Shown here in pieces: positions 6,160-13,645 of a stretch of DNA of 14,524 nt. A program made the translations under genes and the position numbers. This DNA is from Methanospirillum hungatei. Its GTDB lineage: Archaea; Halobacteriota; Methanomicrobia; Methanomicrobiales; Methanospirillaceae. A model generated the notes under the pieces. The model had not been told where the DNA came from. It made no database searches and saw nothing but the letters and a program-made list of their open reading frames with translations. How positions within the stretch are numbered: position 1 is the first letter of the stretch; each line of letters begins with the position of its first letter. The stretch is taken from positions 1-14,524 of the forward strand of contig NZ_JAIWNS010000062.1 in the NCBI RefSeq assembly GCF_020216685.1, written 5' to 3'.

Positions 6160-8381
6160 ATCATCTCCGCTTTTTTCGCACCAATACCCGGGACCTGGAG
6201 GAGATCTTCTTTTTCTGCATCAATAATCGCCTTGAGTGATCCAAACGCCGTAAGCAGGGCACGGGCATATTTTGGTCCAATATCCGGGAATGCGCTTATG
6301 ATGGCCTCCTGTGCTGTTGCAAGACTCTCATATGCTTCCTTCTGGCCTGATCCCCGCTCTTTATATCCATTCTCTTCTTCGCGGCGTGCAAGGACCAGGA
6401 GCAGGTCTGCAGTATCACCGGCGTCTCTGGTCTGAAATATGGCGATCCCCATGGTCACGGAAATTGCAGCAAGCGCTCCCCGGATAGCATTCGGGTGGAT
6501 ATCCCGCTGGGCATAGATGTCTCCCCCTTCGATAATCAGGATCGGTTTTGGGCAGACCCGTGCCATCTCTCTCAGCTGATCCAGCAGGTCCCGGTCGATA
6601 AGACTGTCAACAAAGTCACGTGATGTCTTGCGCTCTACCAGGATGCGGTCACCGATCTTGTAATCCCCCTGTAAAAGCCGCTCGATTCGGATGACTGCCC
6701 CGGCAGATGAGAGGTGCTCGGACACCTTTGAGACCAGTTCACGGTCATCGATGATGATCTTCGGACCACAAAAAATCTCTTCCTGTGCTGCTTTCGCTTT
6801 CTGCAGCTCTTCCTGGTCAAGGGGGAGGGCTGTCTGAAGGATCTTCTTCTCATGACCGGTCAGGTTTTTCATCCCGGTTGCCATGGCCTTCTCCCGTCTT
6901 CTGGAAACAATCTGGAAGGTCTCATCAGCCGTCTTCCTGGTCACCAGAACGATGATCCGTCCGGTACTGTGACGACCGGTACGCCCTTTTCGCTGGATAC
7001 TCCGGATCTCTGACGGGACCGGTTCATAGAAGATGACCACGTCGGTTGACGGGATATCAAGCCCCTCTTCTCCGACTGAAGTGGCAACAAGGACGGAAAA
7101 CTCCCCCTCACGGAACCGGCTGATAGTTGCAATCTGTCTCTTCTGGGATAGTCCCTTCTCCTGGTCCTTGTTCGCCTTCCCGACAAACCGCTCTGCAGAA
7201 ATACCTGCTGCCTGCAAAGTATCGACAACCATCTTGACCGTATCCCGAAAGGTTGCAAAGATGATGATCCTCGTATCAGGTGACTCATCAAGGATAGACT
7301 GCACAAGCTCAGGGAGTATGAGGAGCTTCGGATGGCACTCCTCCTTCCATTCAATGGATCGGTCGAGCAGTCTCATGAACCGGGGATCATAGGCGATCCG
7401 CTTTGATGCCTTTGACCCACCGGGTGCATTCCCTTCGGCAAGGAGCTTATTGAGGTATGCCTTCAGGACCATACAGCCCTGTGACTCTGCAAGACCAATG
7501 GCATGCCGCAGTTTCATAAGTTCTGCATGAATACTGGCCGCTGCAAAACCTGACGCATCACGCTCCGCAATACGCTGCTGGATGATTGCCGATATCTCCT
7601 GAAGCGCTTTCATCGAAAGGGAAGCCTGATCGGTGACCGGAAATCCTGCTTTTTTTAGCTGATCAAGCCGGTCTGAAACGAGTGCCTTGAGGTCATCAAG
7701 AGCTGCTTTCAGTTCAGGCGGGAGGTCAACATGGATGATCTCCACATCCTTCTCATGCACATAGGGCCTGACATCAGGATCAGTCTCTGTCCTGCTCTCA
7801 ACCGACTTGATGTGCAGGTTTTCTACGATATCTGAGATCTTCTCCTTGTTCCCGCCCGGAGATGCAGTCATCGCAAGGATGAGCGGATCCTTTGCGGTAT
7901 GCATGTACCGTTCGGCTATGAAGACATAGGCATAATTTCCGACTGCACGGTGCCCTTCGTCCACAATCAGGAGTGTGACATCGGCGAGATCGTACCGGCC
8001 GGCGATGAGATCATTCTTAATGACCTGCGGGGTCGCAAGGACCATCGATGCCGCCATCCACTCTGCGGTCCGCTTTTCAGGAGATGCCTCACCGGTAAAC
8101 ATCGCAAACTTCGTCTTCTCATCACCGGGGATGGCAAGATGCGTCTTGAAATAGCGAAGATGCTGCTCAACGAGGGGCTTTGTCGGGGCCATCATCAGCA
8201 CCTTCCCCCCGTTCTGGTACAGGCGTGACGCTGCAACAATGAGCGCAATTGCTGTCTTCCCAAGGCCGGTCGGGATGACAACAAGCGTGTTTCCCTCAAG
8301 AGCATTCATGGAGATGGAGAACTGGTATGTTCTCTTCTCCATCGTCTCCGGGGCAATAAATGGATGGGAGATATATTCCAT
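6129..8381 (-). CDS. hef: Hef-type helicase and XPF-family structure-specific nuclease
   Basis: Hef acts on stalled replication forks, unwinding and cutting branched DNA; it is the archaeal relative of FANCM and XPF. The 750-residue protein shows the whole architecture. The SF2 helicase has Walker A IPTGLGKT (36-43), the DEGH box (141-144), TAS (172-174) and motif VI QRKGRTGR (463-470). The ERCC4 nuclease core has GDY (572-574) and VERKTSRD (582-589), with the ERKxxxD catalytic set intact. Two helix-hairpin-helix motifs at the C-terminus are IGPKYARALL and VPGIGAKKAE (about 700-740). All key residues are present, so both activities should be functional. The ATG shares one base with the glyS stop (TGATG) and has no separate ribosome-binding site, implying coupling to glyS. 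Confidence 0.96.
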   Translation of the reverse strand: MEYISHPFIAPETMEKRTYQFSISMNALEGNTLVVIPTGLGKTAIALIVAASRLYQNGGKVLMMAPTKPLVEQHLRYFKTHLAIPGDEKTKFAMFTGEASPEKRTAEWMAASMVLATPQVIKNDLIAGRYDLADVTLLIVDEGHRAVGNYAYVFIAERYMHTAKDPLILAMTASPGGNKEKISDIVENLHIKSVESRTETDPDVRPYVHEKDVEIIHVDLPPELKAALDDLKALVSDRLDQLKKAGFPVTDQASLSMKALQEISAIIQQRIAERDASGFAAASIHAELMKLRHAIGLAESQGCMVLKAYLNKLLAEGNAPGGSKASKRIAYDPRFMRLLDRSIEWKEECHPKLLILPELVQSILDESPDTRIIIFATFRDTVKMVVDTLQAAGISAERFVGKANKDQEKGLSQKRQIATISRFREGEFSVLVATSVGEEGLDIPSTDVVIFYEPVPSEIRSIQRKGRTGRHSTGRIIVLVTRKTADETFQIVSRRREKAMATGMKNLTGHEKKILQTALPLDQEELQKAKAAQEEIFCGPKIIIDDRELVSKVSEHLSSAGAVIRIERLLQGDYKIGDRILVERKTSRDFVDSLIDRDLLDQLREMARVCPKPILIIEGGDIYAQRDIHPNAIRGALAAISVTMGIAIFQTRDAGDTADLLLVLARREEENGYKERGSGQKEAYESLATAQEAIISAFPDIGPKYARALLTAFGSLKAIIDAEKEDLLQVPGIGAKKAEMIYELSRRPYP

Positions 8382-10099
8382 CAGATGAGTGAAGAGAATG
8401 AGCTTTTGCCCCTGATAAGGGCTGGGATCAGATCAGCAAGCTGGTCCTTTGGAATCCGGACCTGCTTCATGCTGTCCCGGTCACGAAGAGTAACCGTCTG
8501 ATCCTCAAGTGAATCATAATCTACCGTTACGGCAAATGGTGTCCCGATCTCATCCTGTCTGCGGTACCGGCGACCGATGGCTCCTGAATCATCATATTCG
8601 GCAAGAATCCCCTGCAACTGAAGCGTCCGGGCAATCTCTTTTGCCATGATATCAAGACCGTCACGGGCCATGAGCGGGAATATGGCTACCTGCACCGGTG
8701 CAATCCTGGATGGGAACCGCATAACCTTCCTGATCTCTCCTTCGACCTCCTCTTCGAAGTACGAGTGCTCAAGGACGGCATAGATCATCCGGTCAATCCC
8801 ATAACTGGGCTCGATGACGTGGGGCCGGACATCAACCCCGCGGACATCAACCTCCTCTTCCTTCACCTCATACAGGTCAGCAGGGACAAAGATCTCTTCT
8901 CCGTCCACGATAACGGTTGCACCATCCGGTCCGGGAGTCACCTCCTGCAGGGCGTCAGAGATGGCTTTTGCTTTGCCCCGGTATTTTGGGCCGAGTACTC
9001 CCATATTGGCATTGATGACACGCCTCTTCTCCCGTCGTGGTTCGTCAAACTGGATATATGCGGTAAAAGAGTCACCACTCTGCTCTGCATGTGCCTTCAG
9101 ATCATAATCCGTCCGGTCTGCAATACCAACCGTCTCAACCCATCCAAACCGTTCGGAGAATATCTCAGCATCCCAGCAGTCTTCAGCGTAATGGGCCCGC
9201 TCATCAGGAAGGTGCTGGCGGAATCTGAGCCGTGAAGGCATAACCCCAATGGTGACCAGGAGTTCGTGGGTCAGGGCAAGGTAGTATGCGACATATTCGT
9301 TTGCAATAACTCCCGCTGCCACGGCCTCCTTCATGGTGTAGGTCTTTGCCTCAAGGCCTCTAAGCTGCTGCTCAGATGAAAGAAGCGGGAATGCATAGTC
9401 GGCATACCGTGAAAAATTCGGGTGGTCTTTCATATCCGGGTGGACAAAGATCTCAGCTTCAGCCTGGGTGAATTCACGAAGCCGTATCATTCCCTGCCGG
9501 GGGGAGATCTCATTCCGGTATGACCGTCCTATCTGCACGGTTCCGAACGGAAGCTTATCCCGGTAGAACCGCAGCAGCCTCCCGAAGTCAACGAAGATAC
9601 CCTGGGCGGTTTCAGGCCGAAGGTATCCCTTTCGCTGGGACCCTGGCCCGATAGTCGTCTGAAACATCAGGTTAAACGTAAAGACCTCGACCGTTCCAAG
9701 GACCTCATTACATGCCGGGCAGGGGAGCGTGCATATCTTTTCTGCGAGCGCCTCACATGAAAGAGTGGCCGCATTTGGTATATTGTGGGCTTCAGCCACA
9801 TGATCGGCCCGCAGATATTCGTTACATGCCGGACACTGGCACATCTTGTCAGAAAAACCCTTGACATGCCCGGATGCAATATACATGGCCTCCTGGCCGA
9901 TGGTCGGGCATTCTATCTCATAATACCCTTCAGATATTACATAGAACTGGCGCCAGAGGTCTTCGATACGACGTTTGACCAGCGTACCAAGAGGGCCGTA
10001 ATCGATAAACCCTGCAACCGAACCGTAGCATTCCGTCGTTGGCCAGACAAACCCTCTGCGTTTTGCCAGATCCATCACATTATCAAAGACATCGCTCAT
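8381..10099 (-). CDS. glyS: Glycyl-tRNA synthetase (class II, archaeal/eukaryal dimer type)
   Basis: The 572-residue enzyme charges tRNA-Gly with glycine in the cytoplasm. The class II catalytic core is complete: RPETAQGIF (161-169), motif 2 with FGTVQIGRSYRNEISPRQG and IRLREFTQAEAE (185-216), and motif 3 EPSYGIDRMIYAVLEHSY (430-447). A zinc-type cysteine set, CQCPAC (87-92) and CPAC (127-130), lies in the insertion before the core. The C-terminal anticodon-binding domain starts near 465 (APVQVAIFPLM). This is the homodimeric type, not the bacterial alpha2-beta2 type. The ATG at 10099-10097 has no strong ribosome-binding site. It is followed by hef with a one-base overlap. Archaeal databases often use glyS or glyQS for this gene. 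Confidence 0.97.
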   Translation of the reverse strand: MSDVFDNVMDLAKRRGFVWPTTECYGSVAGFIDYGPLGTLVKRRIEDLWRQFYVISEGYYEIECPTIGQEAMYIASGHVKGFSDKMCQCPACNEYLRADHVAEAHNIPNAATLSCEALAEKICTLPCPACNEVLGTVEVFTFNLMFQTTIGPGSQRKGYLRPETAQGIFVDFGRLLRFYRDKLPFGTVQIGRSYRNEISPRQGMIRLREFTQAEAEIFVHPDMKDHPNFSRYADYAFPLLSSEQQLRGLEAKTYTMKEAVAAGVIANEYVAYYLALTHELLVTIGVMPSRLRFRQHLPDERAHYAEDCWDAEIFSERFGWVETVGIADRTDYDLKAHAEQSGDSFTAYIQFDEPRREKRRVINANMGVLGPKYRGKAKAISDALQEVTPGPDGATVIVDGEEIFVPADLYEVKEEEVDVRGVDVRPHVIEPSYGIDRMIYAVLEHSYFEEEVEGEIRKVMRFPSRIAPVQVAIFPLMARDGLDIMAKEIARTLQLQGILAEYDDSGAIGRRYRRQDEIGTPFAVTVDYDSLEDQTVTLRDRDSMKQVRIPKDQLADLIPALIRGKSSFSSLI

Positions 10100-10105
10100 C
10101 TGGGA

Positions 10106-10296
10106 TCACAAACCGGGATACATATTGCTCTCATCTACGATGAAGATTTTCTTCTGTATCTGCCCTAACTCAGCCCGGCTTTCAGGATCCTGATAAACCC
10201 TGTCCTGTCATATACCGGATCTCTGGTGCTCATTTTTGCCTCATCTCCAATGAACATATAATGGATTGCGGTCTTTTTACGTAAAAATTCCAACAA
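10106..10296 (-). pseudogene. Possible broken small gene upstream of glyS
   Basis: On the minus strand, a frame starting at TTG 10296 or 10293 (or ATG 10257) reads protein-like through KKTAIHYMFIGDEAK and STRDPVYDRTGFIRILKAG to a TAG at 10167-10165. A second frame, shifted by -1 and open from about 10207, reads RVYQDPESRAELGQIQKK then IFIVDESNMYPGL to a TGA at 10108-10106, six bases before the glyS ATG. Neither frame alone makes a convincing gene, because the second has no start codon; joined by one frameshift near 10195-10210 they would give roughly 60-65 residues. I do not recognise the family. Alternatives are chance open frames in an untranslated leader, or a sequencing error in a real small gene. 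Confidence 0.3.
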
Positions 10297-10331
10297 ACTT
10301 AAATAATTTCAGCGGTATCTATATCGGTATC
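10274..10331. promoter_or_regulatory. Upstream region of the CmiP4-like gene: palindrome, TATA box and repeat
   Basis: Three elements lie in order before the plus-strand gene starting at 10352. TTTTTACGTAAAAA (10274-10287) is a perfect 14-base palindrome. CTTAAATAAT (10298-10307) fits a TATA box, predicting transcription start near 10330 and a short leader. CGGTATC occurs twice (10313-10319 and 10325-10331), 12 bases apart. The palindrome could be an operator for this gene, which itself encodes a putative DNA-binding protein, or could be coincidental A/T sequence inside the small minus-strand frame described above. Confidence 0.4.
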
Positions 10332-10351
10332 CCGAATGTGTGTGATTCCTC

Positions 10352-10963
10352 ATGCCAGAAGAGGTTGCAAAGAAAGAACAGCTGTTACAACTGTTCGCAA
10401 ATATGACCGGTAACACAAAGATTGTGGAACCGATGAAGAAGATCCACGGTACGCTTCGCGATAGCGATGCGGTAGAACGGGAGATCGCGCTCATTATGCG
10501 AGAGCTCCTTGACCAGGGTTTCTTCAAAACGAAGCTGAAACCTATTCAGCTGGCAAAGCTGGTTTGTGCCTACTATGCGGGGAAAAATGATACTGAGATT
10601 GCGAGGGAACTTGGAGATGAAAAACTCTCAAAGACGGTAGCCCGTGCCCGTGTCAGGATGAAACTCTTCCGTGAGCTGGACTTTAAGATGCCGTTTGACC
10701 GGAATCAGATGGAACACCTTCTGGTGTCTGGAAAAACTATGAAGGAGATCAGTGAAGAGCTGGGGATCAGCCCGTCTACTCTTCGTGAGTATCGGCATGT
10801 TCTTGAGGCCATGGTTGACCGGGAGATGGATCAATACCTAGAACGGATCCGTGATGTTATGGAAGACCGTGATCTGACTGAGAGTATGACCTCCTCTGCT
10901 ACGAAGGATGCCTTTGGCGAGTCCATTGATATCACTGAAGCAGAGCTGATCGATATCACCTGA
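10352..10963 (+). CDS. Two-helix-turn-helix protein resembling haloarchaeal CmiP4 family
   Basis: The 203-residue acidic protein shows two helix-turn-helix-like segments. One is NDTEIARELGDEKLSKTVAR (about 79-98), followed by an arginine-rich helix. The other is SGKTMKEISEELGISPSTLR (about 126-145), followed by EYRHVLEAM, which is a clean AraC/sigma-like HTH. The N-terminal half (LLQLFANMTGNTKIVEP, then REIALIMRELLDQGFF) and overall order resemble haloarchaeal proteins annotated as conditioned medium-induced protein 4; I make this link from memory. A role as transcription regulator is inferred from the HTH units, not proven. A TATA box lies at 10298-10307 and no strong ribosome-binding site is seen. 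A metallohydrolase gene follows after 8 bases, so the two are probably one transcript. Confidence 0.8.
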   Translation: MPEEVAKKEQLLQLFANMTGNTKIVEPMKKIHGTLRDSDAVEREIALIMRELLDQGFFKTKLKPIQLAKLVCAYYAGKNDTEIARELGDEKLSKTVARARVRMKLFRELDFKMPFDRNQMEHLLVSGKTMKEISEELGISPSTLREYRHVLEAMVDREMDQYLERIRDVMEDRDLTESMTSSATKDAFGESIDITEAELIDIT

Positions 10964-10971
10964 TTATTTTT

Positions 10972-11631
10972 ATGAAGATTACGTACCTTGGTCATGCCTG
11001 TGTCGTACTGCAGGGGTCAAAGTGTATTTTGATCGATCCCTTTATTCCTGATGGCGAGATCAGAGTCACACCGGATCTTGTCGCTGTCACCCATGCCCAT
11101 GCTGACCATATGGGTATCGCCGCATCATATGCAGTCCCGATTATTACGAATAATGAGATCGCTCATTACCTCCGGGGAAAAGGGTGCATCACTGAAGCAA
11201 TGAATATCGGCGGGACGATAGTTGTGGATGGTATCTCGTTTACCATGACCCAGGCGATTCACTCATCCTGGATAGAAGACGAAGGTATCGGGATGTATGG
11301 CGGGAGTGCTGCAGGTTTTGTTATCCGCATGGATGGGAAAACCATCTACCATGTAGGTGATACCGGGCTGTTTTCAGATATGCGTCTTATTGGTGAGTTA
11401 TACCATCCTGATGTTGCTCTTATTCCAATCGGAGGGAGATTTACGATGGGACCACGGGAAGGGATGATGGCTGCAGAGTTTATCGGAGCTCCGATTGTAA
11501 TCCCGATTCATTACAATACTTTTGATAAAATCAGGCAGGATGTATCTGAGTTTGCACGGGCAATCAATGAGACAACTGATATGAAAACGGTGATTTTAGA
11601 GCCCGGTATGGAGTATAAGATAAAAATTTAA
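10972..11631 (+). CDS. UPF0173 metal-dependent hydrolase (metallo-beta-lactamase fold)
   Basis: The 219-residue protein is a compact metallo-beta-lactamase-fold hydrolase of the UPF0173 family. It shows the MKITYLGHACVVLQG start with its conserved GHA, the dimetal motif HAHADH at 41-46, a later histidine in TQAIHSS, the bridging aspartate in YHVGDTGLFSDM, GGRFTMGP, and a terminal HYNTFDKI. The metal ligands are all present, so it should be catalytic, but the substrate of the family is not known to me. It starts 8 bases after the HTH gene with little ribosome-binding sequence, suggesting co-transcription. Its stop is one base from the convergent hicA stop. Confidence 0.9.
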   Translation: MKITYLGHACVVLQGSKCILIDPFIPDGEIRVTPDLVAVTHAHADHMGIAASYAVPIITNNEIAHYLRGKGCITEAMNIGGTIVVDGISFTMTQAIHSSWIEDEGIGMYGGSAAGFVIRMDGKTIYHVGDTGLFSDMRLIGELYHPDVALIPIGGRFTMGPREGMMAAEFIGAPIVIPIHYNTFDKIRQDVSEFARAINETTDMKTVILEPGMEYKIKI

Positions 11632-11632
11632 A

Positions 11633-11881
11633 TTATTCCTCTTTTATTCGTTCAATGAATGCCCTTTTATGAATACCCGTCCATAGGGAGACCTTCCCAA
11701 CAATATCGTTGAGTGTGCCCGGGGCAATTTCATCATGGAGGGGAACTGTAATTGTATGCACACCTTGATCTGATTCTAATCGCATCTGAATGTGACTGCC
11801 CTTCTGTCTTATTACATGGTAACCAATCTTTTGAAGAGCTTTTATGAGTTTCTTCCCACTAACAACTGGCAGCCCTTGCAT
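11633..11881 (-). CDS. hicA: HicA-family toxin (mRNA interferase)
   Basis: The 82-residue protein has the double-stranded-RNA-binding-like fold of HicA/YcfA toxins: VSGKKLIKALQKIGYHVIRQ, then KGSHIQM with the catalytic-type His30, then HTITVPLHDEIAPGTLNDIV and a C-terminal helix ending in FIERIKEE. HicA toxins cleave mRNA and are neutralised by HicB. The key histidine and the GSH turn are intact, so it looks functional. The ATG at 11881-11879 lies inside the 3' end of hicB (23-base overlap), with GAGGT nine bases upstream. The antitoxin comes first in this pair, the reverse of the classic Escherichia coli hicAB order but common in archaea. Confidence 0.92.
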   Translation of the reverse strand: MQGLPVVSGKKLIKALQKIGYHVIRQKGSHIQMRLESDQGVHTITVPLHDEIAPGTLNDIVGKVSLWTGIHKRAFIERIKEE

Positions 11882-12083
11882 GTGATCTTACCTCGTATTC
11901 CTGCAAGGTCAGAATGGTAATTGACTCACCTCTTTCCAGTTCATCTTCGTAGTGCAGTTCAACAGCTTCCTGAATGTTATTCATAAGTTCATCAAGGCTT
12001 TTTCCCTGAGTGAAAATATCCACTCCGATACCTCTGGCACACCAGTAATATCCGTCAAAATATGACTCAAATTTTATGTACAT
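11859..12083 (-). CDS. hicB: HicB-family antitoxin
   Basis: The 74-residue protein matches short HicB antitoxins: an N-terminal partial RNase-H-like fold with DGYYWCARGIGVDIFTQGKS, then a LDELMNNIQEAVELHYED helix. There is no C-terminal DNA-binding extension of the HTH or ribbon-helix-helix type seen in long HicBs, so autoregulation would need another route. It binds and inhibits the HicA encoded immediately downstream, whose start it overlaps by 23 bases. The ATG at 12083-12081 has AGGAGA seven bases upstream, a strong ribosome-binding site. The low-G+C flanks suggest that the pair is an accessory insertion between conserved genes. Confidence 0.92.
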   Translation of the reverse strand: MYIKFESYFDGYYWCARGIGVDIFTQGKSLDELMNNIQEAVELHYEDELERGESITILTLQEYEVRSHARAASC

Positions 12084-12125
12084 TTCTGCTTCTCCTATCT
12101 CCTTATACTTTAATAATTTTTAAAG
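12084..12125 (-). promoter_or_regulatory. Promoter and ribosome-binding site of hicBA
   Basis: On the minus strand the sequence before hicB has AGGAGA (complement of 12091-12096) as ribosome-binding site. Further upstream is an A/T-rich TATA-like element (GTATAA, complement of about 12102-12107). The 6-base inverted repeat CTTTAA (12108-12113) / TTAAAG (12120-12125) could be the TATA/BRE region or an operator for the toxin-antitoxin complex. Confidence 0.45.
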
Positions 12126-12191
12126 CATAAGTCTCCAGTCAAGGTGCGATGTTAATCATCCATCGTCTATGATTTTAGCATGTACTTTTAT

Positions 12192-12556
12192 TTAAATAAT
12201 AAATCCGTCCTTAGTCATCCAAAACCTGTTCATCGGGTTGTTATAGAGCTTCCGTTTTGTCGAATACTCAGTGCAACCCAGATTATAGTTTTACCCCTCG
12301 TGATTTTATTATCCCGTTTCCGTGCAAGTTTTCCTGCAACATGCCTGCAGATCCCGGCATATTCTTCATCCAGGCGTTCATTACAGAATGCGTCGGTCAT
12401 TTCGCTTATGGTTATGAATCATTCACGGGCAGCTTTTGGTATTGACGAGATATCAACCGGTTTTCTCCGGGGTTCTGGTATCTGTTTTTGTGATGCACCG
12501 GTATTTCTGATGATTCTGACTTTGATTGCATGAAAAAAATGAGGATGAACCTTCAT
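12192..12556 (-). pseudogene. Decayed DUF6398-type gene (premature stop, frameshift, internal deletion)
   Basis: Reading leftward from ATG 12556, one frame gives a basic leader (IKVRIIRNTG, QIPEPRRKPVDISSIPKAAR) and hits a TGA at 12421-12419. The same frame then continues as FITISEMTDAFCNERLDEEY followed by AGICRHVAGKLARKRDNKI and GKTIIWVA. This strongly recalls the TDaFC..hLdeEYa.lcrk..akLaRKR core of proteins I know as DUF6398. That frame ends at TGA 12232, but shifted from about 12269 it reads LYNNPMNRFWMTKDGFII up to a TAA at 12194-12192, resembling the family's later NP..W....GFIvD segment. The intervening VNFLFD region and the C-terminus are missing. This is one gene broken by a nonsense change, a deletion with frameshift, and 3' loss. 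The family name is from memory; the decay is directly visible. Confidence 0.65.
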
Positions 12557-12594
12557 GATTATTATCAAAAAAATGTAACTCATAACTTGTCATC

Positions 12595-12601
12595 AAGGAG
12601 G
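12595..12601 (+). promoter_or_regulatory. Perfect Shine-Dalgarno AAGGAGG of the DUF2117 gene
   Basis: AAGGAGG is the strongest ribosome-binding site in the window. It stands seven bases before an ATC (12609) that is in frame with the conserved N-terminus of the DUF2117 protein, and not at a useful distance from any ATG, GTG or TTG in that frame. Its location argues that translation starts at or near 12609 and not at ATG 12723. Confidence 0.65.
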
Positions 12602-12608
12602 CCTTTCT

Positions 12609-13637
12609 ATCCCAATTCACAAACTCACGCTCATCTTTCACGGAGCAGATGTCTTTGACTATGGCGATGCAGCCCGGCTTATCTCCCTCCTTCACCCCCG
12701 GTTATCCCTCGTTGCCGGAGTTATGGCCCGGACAGCAGCTGAAGAATCAGGACTTCCGGTAAGATATGATGGAAGAAGACCAAGTGAAATCCTTACCGAA
12801 TACCCAGGAGATCAGGCTGTTCTCATCCATCGGGCAAAAACTGATGCATCCGCTCACCGGTTCGGATCCCTCATTCACTCCCATCTCAAAGATCGGGGGC
12901 TCATACTCATCGATCCAGGGACCTGCCAGATATTATTATGGGACCCTTGTTACCCCTCCCTCTCAACATGGTTGTCAGAAATAACCGGATATCCGGTCGT
13001 TTCTGGAAACTATCATGAAACCAGTCATCCTGATACACGAGTTATCGGTGGCTGTCTTCCTGGTGAACCGGTCTTTGTAAACGGGATTATCATCGGGTAT
13101 GCAACCGGTGAAGAAGCGGTTATCTCTCTTCAGGATGGGACCATTCAGGCAATATCCGGGATTGATCTCAAAGATCACGGGGTTGAGAAACTTATCCGGT
13201 TTGGATGCCCGGATTTATCAAAAGCCTGGTGTAAGAGTGGAAATATCCGGATAACGCGGCCAAAGAAAGGTACCCGGAACGTTCAAGAGGGGCATATTGT
13301 CGTCATTGATCACTCTGCCATGGCCTGCTTTGGAGCTTTTGATCCGGATATCTGCGGCCTAGTCACCATAGGGGATGATACAACCTCAATCTGTGGTCAT
13401 ATCGGGTGTTTTCGGGGTATTCCAGTTCTTGGAATTACCGACGGGGATATTGACGGGATTGTGCCGGAAGGGTATGCCCCTGGGAGTGTGGTCTTACAGG
13501 CTGTCAGGGAACGGGATGATGAACTGGGCATTGAGATTGCTGAAAAGGTTCCGGATGAACCGGTGGTATGGGATGCCTGGGTAGAGAAGATAATTCAGGA
13601 ACTTGGGGACCGGGTGAAGGTGGTGCATCGGGAATAA
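12609..13637 (+). CDS. DUF2117 family protein, probable non-canonical ATC start
   Basis: The frame ending at TAA 13635-13637 encodes a DUF2117-type protein of methanogens with unknown function. The first ATG is 12723, but 38 codons before it are clearly coding: LTLIFHGADVFDYGDAARLI then HPRLSLVAGV run straight into MARTAAEESGLPV, matching the family's N-terminal FHGPE.fD.G strand-loop and the AGTMGRTA-like turn. No ATG, GTG or TTG exists between the in-frame TAA at 12576 and 12723, while AAGGAGG (12595-12601) sits seven bases before ATC 12609. From there the protein is 342 residues. Later features include RVIGGCLPGEPVFVNGIIIG and a C-terminal HIGCFRGIPVLGITDGDIDG segment. If initiation at ATC does not occur, a 304-residue product from 12723 would lack the first strand. 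Family name from memory. Confidence 0.8.
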   Translation: MPIHKLTLIFHGADVFDYGDAARLISLLHPRLSLVAGVMARTAAEESGLPVRYDGRRPSEILTEYPGDQAVLIHRAKTDASAHRFGSLIHSHLKDRGLILIDPGTCQILLWDPCYPSLSTWLSEITGYPVVSGNYHETSHPDTRVIGGCLPGEPVFVNGIIIGYATGEEAVISLQDGTIQAISGIDLKDHGVEKLIRFGCPDLSKAWCKSGNIRITRPKKGTRNVQEGHIVVIDHSAMACFGAFDPDICGLVTIGDDTTSICGHIGCFRGIPVLGITDGDIDGIVPEGYAPGSVVLQAVRERDDELGIEIAEKVPDEPVVWDAWVEKIIQELGDRVKVVHRE

Positions 13638-13645
13638 TAATTGGT

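Noticed and set aside
10165..10167. Pyrrolysine read-through of the TAG in the small frame upstream of glyS
   Set aside because: The sequence after the TAG in that frame ends within ten codons and has no protein-like character; a frameshift explains the data better.
12419..12421. Selenocysteine read-through of the in-frame TGA
   Set aside because: There is no sign of a selenoprotein family, archaeal selenocysteine use is restricted to a few other lineages, and the gene has further lesions.
12180..12695. Open frames on both strands (12180-12533 plus, 12257-12445 plus, 12453-12695 minus) proposed as hypothetical genes
   Set aside because: They are out of frame with the DUF6398-like remnant or with the DUF2117 N-terminus, and show no motif or ribosome-binding site.
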